From: Arenicella chitinivorans
GTDB lineage: Bacteria > Pseudomonadota > Gammaproteobacteria > Arenicellales > Arenicellaceae
Assembly (NCBI RefSeq): GCF_014651515.1
Contig: NZ_BMXA01000003.1
Span: 372,001-436,000 of the forward strand
DNA length: 64,000 nucleotides
Direction: 5' to 3'
Shown here piece by piece: positions 35,812 through 44,257 of the stretch; the first letter of the stretch is position 1; each line of letters opens with the position of its first letter. The notes below the pieces were generated by a model. It was given only the letters and a program-made list of their open reading frames with translations. It was not told the origin of the DNA and searched no databases. The translations under genes and the position numbers were made by a program.

Positions 35812-37200
35812 ATGACTGTTACTCGTTTTCCGCCCAGCCCAACTGGGTATCTGCATATCGGTGGCGCGCGCACTGCCTTTTATTCTTGGTTGCACGCACG
35901 CCAGAATAATGGCCGATTTGTGTTACGGATCGAAGACACGGATCTCGAGCGGTCAACCCAAGAGTCCGTTCAGGCCATCCTAGATGGCATGCAATGGCTG
36001 GGGCTCGATTACGATGAAGGTCCGTATTACCAGACGCAACGATTCGATCGTTACAAAGAAGTGATCGCCGACTTGTTGGCGGCTGGGCATGCTTATCACT
36101 GCGAATGCAGTAAAGAGCGCCTCGACGCCATGCGTGAAGAGCAGAAAGCGAATGGCCTGAAGCCGAAGTACGATGGCCGATGTCGTGAGTTGGGCTTGGC
36201 CGACGCGGACAACACTGTGGTGCGTTTCAAGAATCCGTTGACCGGTGATGTGGTTATCGAGGACATGGTAAAGGGCAATATCGTGATCTCGAATCATGAG
36301 TTGGACGACTTGGTGATCGCGCGTCCGGATGGCGTACCTACCTATAATCTGACCGTGGTGGTGGACGACATGGATATGGGGATCACGCACGTAATTCGCG
36401 GCGATGATCACATTAATAACACGCCGCGCCAGATCAATATTCTGCGTGCGCTGGGTGCGGAGTTGCCACGATACGGGCACGTGCCCATGATTCTCGGGCA
36501 GGATGGCGCACGCCTGTCCAAACGTCACGGCGCTGTTAGCGTAATGCAATATCGAGATGAAGGGTATCTGCCTGAGGCACTGTTAAATTACCTGGTTCGG
36601 TTGGGTTGGTCGCACGGTGATCAAGAGTTGTTCACCCAGCAAGAGCTGTTGGATCTGTTTCGCATCGAAGATGTGAGTCGAGCGCCCTCGGCCTTTAATC
36701 CTGAGAAATTGCTCTGGGTTAACCAGGAGAAAATCAAGCAGTTGAGCGCCGCAGAATTGCTAGATAAGTCAGCCTGGTATTTTAAGCAAGCTGGCATTCA
36801 AGTTGAAGAGACGGCGGAGTCGGTGGCTGTGATTGACTTGATCAAAGAGCGCTGCAAGACCTTGCTGGATGTGGTGACGCAAAGCCAATGGTATTTCTGT
36901 GCGGTGAGCGAATACGACGCGGCAGCAGTGAAGAAGTGGATTAAGCCCGGCACCAGCGAGATTCTGTCGACCTTAATCGGTAAGCTGGCCGATGTGTCAG
37001 ACTGGACGGCGGACAATATCCAGCATTGTGTTCAGCAAACTGTTGACGCGCATGAGGTTGGGTTTGCTAAAGTGGCGCAACCAGTTCGTATCGCAGTTAC
37101 CGGTGGTACAAACTCACCATCCATCGACGCCACATTGGCGATCTTAGGCTCCGCGGAGACCTTGAAACGGTTGCGGGCTGGATTGGCAGCCTTTGTCTAG
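35812..37200 (+). CDS. gltX: Glutamyl-tRNA synthetase
   Basis: This 462-residue class I synthetase charges tRNA-Glu. The HIGH-type motif is PTGYLHIGGART at the start and the KMSKS-type motif is RLSKRHG. A zinc-binding-like insertion contains HCECSKERL and DGRCREL. The C-terminal anticodon-binding domain is complete and ends RLRAGLAAFV. It is transcribed alone, divergent from the QueD-like gene. Confidence 0.97.
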   Translation: MTVTRFPPSPTGYLHIGGARTAFYSWLHARQNNGRFVLRIEDTDLERSTQESVQAILDGMQWLGLDYDEGPYYQTQRFDRYKEVIADLLAAGHAYHCECSKERLDAMREEQKANGLKPKYDGRCRELGLADADNTVVRFKNPLTGDVVIEDMVKGNIVISNHELDDLVIARPDGVPTYNLTVVVDDMDMGITHVIRGDDHINNTPRQINILRALGAELPRYGHVPMILGQDGARLSKRHGAVSVMQYRDEGYLPEALLNYLVRLGWSHGDQELFTQQELLDLFRIEDVSRAPSAFNPEKLLWVNQEKIKQLSAAELLDKSAWYFKQAGIQVEETAESVAVIDLIKERCKTLLDVVTQSQWYFCAVSEYDAAAVKKWIKPGTSEILSTLIGKLADVSDWTADNIQHCVQQTVDAHEVGFAKVAQPVRIAVTGGTNSPSIDATLAILGSAETLKRLRAGLAAFV

Positions 37201-38184
37201 ACAAAGATGACAAGTCGATTAAATTGCTTGTAATATTGCTTCGCAGGGTGAAATAAGTGTAATTGACCCGTGACGTTCCAGTTTTGGGCTGTTACACTCG
37301 TCTGCCGTTCTTCAGGTTAGGGTGGATGAGCTGCGTTTTATGCGTATTTCGGAGCCCAAAGAACGGGTGTGGTTCGCTTTTTCGTCGAGCGGTCGGACCA
37401 CCAGGAAAATGAAAAGGGTTGGCTTGTCGTGTTAATCCGTTATAGACTTGGTGGCGAGAAGTTCTGCTTTAGACAGAGCGGCAATTACAAGATAAATATG
37501 TTTGCAGTGCTATTCGGAATGTCGTCGATTGACGTGATTGTGAATAGGATCAGCAGGCCAGCCTTAGGAGATGATGTTTGCCTCGCTCGTGCACCGTTGC
37601 ACGGTTGGTGGGCACAATGCCAATTACGTATGTCGAGCTTTATTGCAAGCCGTTGGAAAATCGCGTCGCTTTGTTGCTGCCGCACCAGTGTTTGTTCTGA
37701 GCTGTTGTTGGGATTTGCGTCGACCAGATCGAGGGTCAAGTAGTAGACGTTTAGTAAGATTTGTCGGCTTTGGTATGACTGCAGAAAGTGTCCCCACGCT
37801 GTCTTAGGTAAGGCAGCCACTTTGTATGCGCTCTCGAAGCCTCATAATCGCCTCCACTTGATCCCGCGAGTTCTCTCATCACCATCCACCTAAATTGTCT
37901 AGCTTGTGCTTTTCTGTGGGTTGTACAAACGCAGTTGCATGGTTGGGCTGAGCAGTGTGGTGGATTTTTCTGAGGTAATGCTTTTTCAGTAAACAAGTGA
38001 GTGGGTAATGCTCAGTCATGTGTAAGTTGAAAGAGGAAAAAATTTCAATTTTAAGTTTTTGGTCTATCCCGGTCCGACTCGGCAGGGAAAATCAAGCAAC
38101 TTTAAAATTTAAACGAGTCGACTTAGCGGTCGGCAACTATTGAATCTAGCTAACTAGAGTTCATTAAAAGAGGTTAAATCTAAA
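37201..38184. other. Nearly 1 kb without a supported gene, upstream of the TonB-type operon
   Basis: Open frames of up to 124 codons exist on both strands but overlap each other, have no recognisable domain and mostly lack ribosome binding sites. I found no tRNA shape. The last 150 bases (38030-38184) are AT-rich and end in AAAGAGGTT ahead of the first operon gene, so they probably hold its promoter. CGACTCG (38075-38081) and CGAGTCG (38114-38120) form a weak inverted repeat there. The rest may be decayed coding sequence or an unannotated RNA. Confidence 0.5.
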
Positions 38185-38886
38185 ATGAAAAAATCTGTGT
38201 TGAATTGGATCGGTCAGGCAGTGGCAGTGGTTGCCATTGGCGCGGCCGCTGCTACCACGGCTGTGGCGCAGTCATCTGGAGGCTTGTCAGTCGATGAGCA
38301 GTTCGCGCGCGAGTTGAAGTTGGTCGAAAGCCTGAAAGTGTACAACGATCAATTGCAAGAGCAGCTGCAAGCACAAACTGTCGCTAAGCGGGAAATTCTT
38401 CAGTCTATCGACAAAGCAAAGGATCTTGATCCTCAAATGGCGCCAGTGCTGAGCAAAATGCTTGCGGCATTGGAAGCATTCGTTAAAGCAGATTTGCCTT
38501 TCCATAAAGAAGAGCGCATGAAGAGCATTTTCGCGCTGAAAGATTTGATGACCAACCCGGATGCGACTACGTCAAGCCGCTACCGTAGCATTATGGATAT
38601 CTATAATGTTGAGTTGGAATACGGCACAACCTCAGAAGCTTACAAAGCGACTCAACCTTTCGGTGGCAATGAAATCGAAGTTGATATGTTGCGTATCGGT
38701 CGTGTGGCGCTGTACTACCAAACCACGGATCAAAAAAGTTCAGGCATGTGGGACGCGGTTAATAAAGAATGGAAGCCGTTGCCAACAAGTGCCAACCGAG
38801 ACATCCGTAAAGCAATCAAGGTGGCTGCCAAAACAACAGCCCCAGAGTTGTTGAGTCTACCTATTTCTGCTCCGGAGGGCGCGTAA
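38185..38886 (+). CDS. DUF3450 periplasmic protein, TonB-system module 1
   Basis: This 233-residue protein has a signal peptide (ending TTAVAQ) and matches DUF3450, a family found next to TtpC/ExbB/ExbD genes. After the signal comes a coiled coil (about residues 35-80, ELKLVESLKVYNDQLQEQ), then an alpha/beta region with LPFHKEERMKSIFALKDLM, RIGRVALYYQT and the family ending APELLSLPISAPEG. Its role is unknown; a periplasmic regulator or adaptor of the proton-channel complex is inference. It leads the operon and ends one base before ttpC, and a paralogue opens module 2. Confidence 0.88.
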   Translation: MKKSVLNWIGQAVAVVAIGAAAATTAVAQSSGGLSVDEQFARELKLVESLKVYNDQLQEQLQAQTVAKREILQSIDKAKDLDPQMAPVLSKMLAALEAFVKADLPFHKEERMKSIFALKDLMTNPDATTSSRYRSIMDIYNVELEYGTTSEAYKATQPFGGNEIEVDMLRIGRVALYYQTTDQKSSGMWDAVNKEWKPLPTSANRDIRKAIKVAAKTTAPELLSLPISAPEGA

Positions 38887-38887
38887 C

Positions 38888-40234
38888 ATGAAGCACTTAA
38901 TTACAGCTGTCGCCATGGCGGCGTCGGTCGCGCTAGCGCCGGCACAGGCTCAAACGGTTGACCAGATACTGAATCAAGTTAAAAGCGGTAGCCTGCAGAA
39001 AAGTAAGGCTGCGCAAGATCTGGAAGCACGTTTCCGTGCAGCAGGCGCAGGTAAAGCAGCGATTGTTGCTAATCTTCGTGCTCAGCGTGAAGCGTTGGAT
39101 GCGCGTAGCAACCAGTTGGAAGCACAGTATGCCGCCAATAATGAAGAGCTGGATCAAATCCGTACGGCTCGTGAAACGGCATTGGGTGATCTGAAAGATC
39201 TGTTCGGCGCGGTTCAACAGGTGGTGGGCGAAACCGAAGCCCGTTTCGACACATCAATCATTTCTGCGCAGTTCCCAGAGCGTGGCGCGAACTTCGACGA
39301 GATTTCTAAGAAAGTATCGAATCAAGCAAATGATTTGGTCTCGGCAGGTGAAATCGAGTCTGTTTGGCGTGAACTATTCAATGAACTCGTTCAGCAAGGC
39401 AAAGTCGCGAAGTTTAACGCGTCGGTTGCAACTGCCTCGGGTGCGCGTGAGCAACAGGAAGTAGTACGTGTAGGCGTCTTCAACCTGGTAGGTGACGGCA
39501 AGTTCCTGACTTACGGTAAAGGTGGTGTTGCTGAGCTGCCACGTCAACCTGACGGTCGCTATTTGAGCCAGGCTGGCGATTTGTTTAGTGCTAGTGGCAG
39601 CGGTTCAACGGTTGATTTTGCACTCGATCCAACACAAGGCCGTTTACTCGATGCAGCGGTCGAAAGCCCAAGTTTGCGTGAGCGTATCGACCAAGGTGGT
39701 CCAGTCGGCTACATTATTTTGGGTGTTGGTCTGTTTGCTGCTTTGATCGCGTTCTACAAAATCCTGACTTTGTTTGGTGTTGCTGCGGCTGTGAACAAGC
39801 AAGCTAAAAACCCAGACTCACCGTCAGACAAGAACCCATTGGGTCGCGTGTTGAAAGCGGTTAAAGATAATCCAAGCAACGACACCGAAGCGATGGAGCT
39901 GCGTTTGTCAGAAGCAATCATGAAGGAAACGCCAAAGCTGACCTCATGGCTGATGTTCCTAAAGATCGTATCCGTGGTCGCGCCTTTGGCCGGTCTACTC
40001 GGTACTGTATTGGGTATGATTGAAACCTTCCAGTCGATCACATTGTTTGGCGCAGGTGACCCGAAATTGATGGCGGGTGGTATCTCACAAGCCCTGGTTA
40101 CCACAGTTTGTGGTCTGGTCGTTGCGATTCCGATCGTGCTTCTTCACACGGCCGCGGCGTCGAAAGCGAAGCGTGTTGAGGAAATCCTTGAAGAGCAGTC
40201 AGCTGGTATGGTTGCTCGTCAGATCGAAAGTTAA
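38888..40234 (+). CDS. ttpC: TtpC-like MotA/TolQ/ExbB proton channel protein, module 1
   Basis: This 448-residue protein is an ExbB/TolQ homologue with a large periplasmic extension, as in Vibrio TtpC. A signal peptide (ALAPAQAQ) precedes a coiled coil (about residues 25-105) and a periplasmic domain. The proton-channel domain has three spans near residues 278-298, 352-378 and 398-420, with SVVAPLAGLLGTVLGMIETF and GGISQALVTTVCGLVVAIP as family signatures. GGAGG stands ahead of the start. In Vibrio, TtpC is needed by the TonB2 system for siderophore and haem uptake. It is followed by a long hairpin before exbB. Confidence 0.9.
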   Translation: MKHLITAVAMAASVALAPAQAQTVDQILNQVKSGSLQKSKAAQDLEARFRAAGAGKAAIVANLRAQREALDARSNQLEAQYAANNEELDQIRTARETALGDLKDLFGAVQQVVGETEARFDTSIISAQFPERGANFDEISKKVSNQANDLVSAGEIESVWRELFNELVQQGKVAKFNASVATASGAREQQEVVRVGVFNLVGDGKFLTYGKGGVAELPRQPDGRYLSQAGDLFSASGSGSTVDFALDPTQGRLLDAAVESPSLRERIDQGGPVGYIILGVGLFAALIAFYKILTLFGVAAAVNKQAKNPDSPSDKNPLGRVLKAVKDNPSNDTEAMELRLSEAIMKETPKLTSWLMFLKIVSVVAPLAGLLGTVLGMIETFQSITLFGAGDPKLMAGGISQALVTTVCGLVVAIPIVLLHTAAASKAKRVEEILEEQSAGMVARQIES

Positions 40235-40241
40235 GCGTTTT

Positions 40242-40312
40242 CAGTCTCAGTTTTGTCTTGCCGGTTGTCAGTCACTCAGGTGCTACCGGCAGGACTGACA
40301 AAACAGAGACTG
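40242..40312 (+). promoter_or_regulatory. Long intercistronic hairpin between ttpC and exbB
   Basis: CAGTCTC (40242-40248) pairs with GAGACTG (40306-40312), GTTTTGTC (40250-40257) with GACAAAAC (40297-40304), and TGCCGGT (40259-40265) with ACCGGCA (40285-40291). Only one mismatch and one small bulge interrupt a 22-pair stem. No T-run follows, so full termination is unlikely. It could be an RNA processing or stability element that sets the ratio of TtpC to downstream proteins (inference). Confidence 0.6.
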
Positions 40313-40337
40313 TCAGTACAAACAGAGGTTTCTCAAG

Positions 40338-40868
40338 ATGCCAGAGTTTATTTTAGTCACATTTGAGTACATTCGAGATTTTATGGAACTGGGTGGGCCG
40401 GTTCTGTACTTGATCGCGGGTTTGCTCATTATCATGTGGTTCATGATTATTGAACGCATCTTTTATATTTCGGGTCCGCATCGCGAAGCAGTAAAAGCTG
40501 CCATCGACGAATGGGAGTCCCGCAAAGAGCGTAAATCATGGGCCGCACATCAAGTGCGTGAGGAATTAGTTTCTCGTGTCGGCAGTAAGCTGCGTGAGAA
40601 CTTGTCGATGATTCAGGCATGTGTCGCACTGGCGCCATTATTTGGGCTGCTCGGTACGGTGACCGGCATGATCGAGGTTTTTCAGGTCATGGCGATTAAC
40701 GGTACCAGTAACGCAAGAGCGATGGCTGGTGGTGTGTCGCGTGCCACGGTACCGACGATGGCGGGAATGGTCGCCGCACTGTCAGGCTTGTTTTTAAGTT
40801 TTTGGCTACAGCGCAAAGCTGATCAAGAACGTGAAAAGCTAAACGAAAAACTTACGCTTGATCACTGA
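40338..40868 (+). CDS. exbB: ExbB-like proton channel subunit
   Basis: This 176-residue protein is a short ExbB of the TtpC-associated type with three membrane spans. The first is GPVLYLIAGLLIIMWFMIIER. The later ones carry QACVALAPLFGLLGTVTGMIEVF and RATVPTMAGMVAALSGLF. With ExbD it should form the proton-driven motor that energises TonB. It has no counterpart in module 2, where only the long TtpC form is present. Confidence 0.92.
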   Translation: MPEFILVTFEYIRDFMELGGPVLYLIAGLLIIMWFMIIERIFYISGPHREAVKAAIDEWESRKERKSWAAHQVREELVSRVGSKLRENLSMIQACVALAPLFGLLGTVTGMIEVFQVMAINGTSNARAMAGGVSRATVPTMAGMVAALSGLFLSFWLQRKADQEREKLNEKLTLDH

Positions 40869-40919
40869 AGCAGGTTCAAGAGCCAAGAATTTATACCCTA
40901 TAAATTGGGAGAAAAGTAA

Positions 40920-41324
40920 ATGAGACGAGGAATAAGAAACAGACAGGAAGAAGATGCCAAGATCGACATTACGCCGATGCTTGACGTCGTTTTCATCATG
41001 CTGATTTTCTTCATCGTGACAGCAAGCTTTATTAAGCAAAGTGGTGCCACTATTACCAAACCGGAAGCTGTGAATGCGGTAAAGCATCCCAAAGCATCCA
41101 TCCTATTGGCTATCGATGAAAATAATGATATCTGGTTGGACAAGCGGGTAATCGATCCACGAGCAATCAAAGCAAACATTGCGCGCATGCGGGCAGAGAC
41201 ACCAGACGGTGAAGTCATCGTTCAGGCTGACATTGAGTCAAATGCCGAGACCTTGATGAAAGTGGTTGACGCGCTGAAAGAGGCGGGAATACCGTTACCA
41301 ACTGTCTCGACCAAATCGGAGTAG
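40920..41324 (+). CDS. exbD: ExbD/TolR-like motor subunit, module 1
   Basis: This 134-residue protein has one N-terminal membrane span and a periplasmic domain. The essential motor aspartate is Asp22 in IDITPMLDVVFIMLIFF. The periplasmic part ends VVDALKEAGIPLPTVSTKS, as in other ExbD proteins. It is closely similar to the ExbD at 45730-46143. A tonB gene follows after five bases. Confidence 0.93.
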   Translation: MRRGIRNRQEEDAKIDITPMLDVVFIMLIFFIVTASFIKQSGATITKPEAVNAVKHPKASILLAIDENNDIWLDKRVIDPRAIKANIARMRAETPDGEVIVQADIESNAETLMKVVDALKEAGIPLPTVSTKSE

Positions 41325-41329
41325 TAACC

Positions 41330-41929
41330 ATGCTTAGATCTATACCATCATTTTTGATCGCCGTAGTTGTGACGCTGGGTTTGATTATCGGTATGTACGC
41401 GCTCATCAAAATGGATGAGCCTACATTGGAAGAAGCCTCTGAATTCAAACTGCCGGATTTTAAATACAATCCAGAAGATGAATCAGTCGAAACCATCACT
41501 GCCAAGCCCAAACGTCCGGATGAAGTACAAGAGCAACCTGATACGCCGGATGTGAAAATCGTGGCGGATCGTATTGATATCAATTCCGAGTTCGCCTTTG
41601 GTGCGGTCAAAGTTGGTATTAATCGTGATTTAAAAGGGTTTAACTCGAATGACGGCGAATACCTTCCAATCTTTCGTCCACCACCGGTCTACCCTCGACG
41701 TGCGGCTGAGCGCGGCTTGTGTGGGTCTGTTGATCTGCGATTCACCGTGACTTCTAGTGGTACGGTTCGCGATCCGGAAGTGATTGCCAGTACCTCATCA
41801 ATGTTTGAAGGTGCGGCAAAAAAAGCAGCGCTTAAGTACAAATACAAACCACGTCAAGTCGGTGGCAAACCAGTCGATGTGCCAGGTGTCGAAATCCGAG
41901 TGAAATTTGAAATGGAAGGTGGTTGTTAA
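41330..41929 (+). CDS. tonB: TonB-family energy transducer
   Basis: This 199-residue protein has an N-terminal membrane anchor (about residues 5-27), a proline- and charge-rich spacer (KPKRPDEVQEQPDTPDVK) and a C-terminal TonB domain (about residues 110-197). The domain shows the family pattern RPPPVYPRRAAERGLCGSVD and KKAALKYKYKPRQVGGKPV. It is short like Vibrio TonB2. It should carry energy from the ExbB-ExbD motor to outer-membrane receptors, none of which is in this window. Confidence 0.92.
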   Translation: MLRSIPSFLIAVVVTLGLIIGMYALIKMDEPTLEEASEFKLPDFKYNPEDESVETITAKPKRPDEVQEQPDTPDVKIVADRIDINSEFAFGAVKVGINRDLKGFNSNDGEYLPIFRPPPVYPRRAAERGLCGSVDLRFTVTSSGTVRDPEVIASTSSMFEGAAKKAALKYKYKPRQVGGKPVDVPGVEIRVKFEMEGGC

Positions 41930-41970
41930 GGTCATTTGATCTGGCAATCATCGCCCAGCGAGGTGATATT

Positions 41971-43326
41971 ATGAAAGCTATTGAAAAACTCAAACCGATC
42001 ATGAAAAGCGCATTATCCGCGACCTTTATGGTGTCGTTGATTCTGGCGGCTGAAGCCTCCTTTGTCGGTGTGCAATCCGCGGTCGCGCAAGAAGGTGAAA
42101 GTTCACAGCGACAAACCAAGCGTGTTGAGTCTATTCGTCAAAAGAACGTTAAAGCGTTTGAGAAAATCCAGGCGGCTTTCGAAGAGAAGAAGATCTCCGA
42201 AGCCAAGCAGTTGCTGGACAAGCTGGCATCTGAGCCGGACCTAAACAACATCGAAAAAGCATACCTGGCCAATTATCGCGGCAATATCTGTTTTGAGCAG
42301 GACAATCTGAACTGCGCGCTGAGAGAATTTAAGAAGGTAATCGCGACACGCGATGGCATACCTGACGGGTTCTACAATCAGATGTTGTATGTGATTGCCC
42401 AGGTTCTATTTTCGCAGGAAAATTATCGGGAAGCCCTAACCTACGCCGAGCGTTGGTTCAAAACTCAACAAGACCCAACCGCGGATGCCTATATGCTAGT
42501 AGGCCAAGCGCACTATATGTTGAAGAACTATGACGCCGCGTTGCCGAATGTGCAAAAAGGTATTTCCAAGTACGAAGCCGTCGGTAGTGTGCCCAAAGAG
42601 GGATGGCTGCAGTTACTAAGTCAGATCTATCGTCAGAAGAACGACTACAAAAAAATGCTGCCTGTTTTGAAACAGCTCGTTCAGTACTATCCTAAGAAGA
42701 GCTATTTGCTTTCGATGGCCAGCGTTTACAACGAGTTGGATGATCAGGCACGTATGACTGCCATGTATCAAGCGATGTACGATCAAAACCTGCTTAGTTC
42801 AGAGTCAGAAATCGTTGCGCTTGCGCAGTTGAACATGAGTCAAGACAACCCGTACTCAGCCGCACAGATTATGGAAAAAGGGATCGGTAACGGTACCCTG
42901 AAAAATAATCTCAAGAACAACCGTATTTATGCGCAGGCCTTGTTCGCTGCTCGTGAGTATGAAAAAGCAATTTCCCCGTTGGAAAAAGCCGCTAGTTTGT
43001 CAAAAGACGGCAAGCTATATAACCAGCTGGGTGTGTCGCTGATTCAATTGAATCGCTGGCGCGAAGCCGAAAGCGCACTCAAAAAGGCCATCAATAAAGG
43101 TGGTCTACAAAATACTGGTGCGGCTTATATTAGCTTAGGTCTAACGCAGTTTGAGCAGAAGCAATTTAACGAAGCTGAAGCCACGTTCCAACGTGCAACA
43201 AACTACGAGCAAGTGTCAAAAGATGCGCGTAACTGGATTGCTTATGTGAAAGCTGAAGTGGTTCGAATTCGTGAGTTGGAAGCGCCAATTCAAGAAATTG
43301 ATACCAGCGTAGAACCAGTAACTTAA
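41971..43326 (+). CDS. TPR-repeat protein of the TonB operon
   Basis: This 451-residue protein has an N-terminal hydrophobic export segment (SATFMVSLILAAEASFVGVQ) and then tetratricopeptide repeats over most of its length. Examples are ISEAKQLLDKLASEPDLNNI, YREALTYAERWFKT and YEKAISPLEKAASLSKDGKL. The ATG at 41971 has GCGAGGTGAT upstream; an in-frame TTG at 41923 would overlap tonB. A TPR protein commonly follows TonB in TtpC-type operons and is reported as necessary in some Vibrio systems. A periplasmic scaffold role is likely. Confidence 0.88.
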   Translation: MKAIEKLKPIMKSALSATFMVSLILAAEASFVGVQSAVAQEGESSQRQTKRVESIRQKNVKAFEKIQAAFEEKKISEAKQLLDKLASEPDLNNIEKAYLANYRGNICFEQDNLNCALREFKKVIATRDGIPDGFYNQMLYVIAQVLFSQENYREALTYAERWFKTQQDPTADAYMLVGQAHYMLKNYDAALPNVQKGISKYEAVGSVPKEGWLQLLSQIYRQKNDYKKMLPVLKQLVQYYPKKSYLLSMASVYNELDDQARMTAMYQAMYDQNLLSSESEIVALAQLNMSQDNPYSAAQIMEKGIGNGTLKNNLKNNRIYAQALFAAREYEKAISPLEKAASLSKDGKLYNQLGVSLIQLNRWREAESALKKAINKGGLQNTGAAYISLGLTQFEQKQFNEAEATFQRATNYEQVSKDARNWIAYVKAEVVRIRELEAPIQEIDTSVEPVT

Positions 43327-43413
43327 GCCGTCATGGTCGCTTGTGCATTAGAGTCAGGCGACCGATCTAATAATTAAAACCAACAATAGTTTGGTCTCTT
43401 TAAGAGGTTTGAT

Positions 43414-44202
43414 ATGGGTACAGTAGTACTGAAATCAGTGATAAACCGAGGTGTCGTCGGGTTGGCGCTTGTGCTTACCGCAGTGATGCCAATCACTGCC
43501 CAAGCAGATAAAACCGACGACATTTTAAACAGCGGCCTTAGTCGCCAGCGTGCCGGTGCTGAATCACAAAAGCGAATTGACGCGATTTCTGAGCAAACAG
43601 AAAAAACGGTCGCGCAGTATCAGCAACAACGCAAAAACGTCGAAGTATTGAAAAAGTTTAACGATCGTATGCGCCGCACCTTAGATGCGCAGGTCGTAGC
43701 GATGCAAAAGCTTGAGCGTTCGATAGAGGACGCGTCGCAGATCGAGCGCCAAATCGTACCTTTGATGCTGAGCATGATTGATGGCTTGGAGCGGTTCATC
43801 GATGCCGACATTCCATTCAAGTTGGATGAAAGACGTGCGCGTGTTAAACGTATTAAGGGTTATCTGACTAATGCCAATATTTCGGCGGCAGAACGATTCC
43901 GCCAGGTGCTTGAGGCGTACTCAACTGAAAGTGCATACGGAAATTCAATTGATGTTTTCACTGAGGAGTTGGATTTACCGAGCGGTAAGCTCGCCGTGAA
44001 TATCCTGCAAGTTGGTCGTTCGGGTCTGTATTACCTGACTACAGATGGGCAACAAGCTGGCTATTGGGATGTTAGCGATAAGCAGTGGAAACCGCTCGAT
44101 TCTTCTCATAACGCCGGGATTACAGATGCTATCCGCATGACTCAGGGCAAGGATGTTAAAGATTTGATGGTGTTGCCAACGAGAGCACCGGAGGCGATTT
44201 AA
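43414..44202 (+). CDS. DUF3450 periplasmic protein, TonB-system module 2
   Basis: This 262-residue protein has a signal peptide (ending ITAQA) and is a diverged paralogue of the DUF3450 protein at 38185-38886. Shared landmarks are the coiled coil around QQQRKNVEVLKKFNDRMR, the segment DIPFKLDERRARVKRIKGYL, LQVGRSGLYYLTTD and the ending VLPTRAPEAI. It opens a second module lacking short ExbB and TonB. It follows the TPR gene after 87 bases, so one transcript for both modules is plausible. Confidence 0.87.
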   Translation: MGTVVLKSVINRGVVGLALVLTAVMPITAQADKTDDILNSGLSRQRAGAESQKRIDAISEQTEKTVAQYQQQRKNVEVLKKFNDRMRRTLDAQVVAMQKLERSIEDASQIERQIVPLMLSMIDGLERFIDADIPFKLDERRARVKRIKGYLTNANISAAERFRQVLEAYSTESAYGNSIDVFTEELDLPSGKLAVNILQVGRSGLYYLTTDGQQAGYWDVSDKQWKPLDSSHNAGITDAIRMTQGKDVKDLMVLPTRAPEAI

Positions 44203-44257
44203 CAAGACGCTTACTCTACAGAAAAATGCTATTCAGCCAGTCGGAAGAAATACGTCT

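Noticed and set aside
37201-37320. Possible tRNA after gltX, as found in some gammaproteobacteria
   Set aside because: No cloverleaf arms, T-loop consensus or acceptor pairing could be assembled.
37369-37820. Overlapping open frames of 111-124 codons on both strands downstream of gltX
   Set aside because: They overlap each other antisense, have cysteine-rich and arginine-rich random-looking composition, and match no family I know. They are treated as non-coding.
38075-38120. Seven-base inverted repeat CGACTCG/CGAGTCG before the TonB-type operon
   Set aside because: The loop is over 30 bases and flanking bases do not pair, so chance is likely.
43335-43363. Six-base inverted repeat GGTCGC/GCGACC between TPR gene and module 2
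   Set aside because: The stem is short with a 17-base loop and no T-run; too weak to call a terminator separating the modules.
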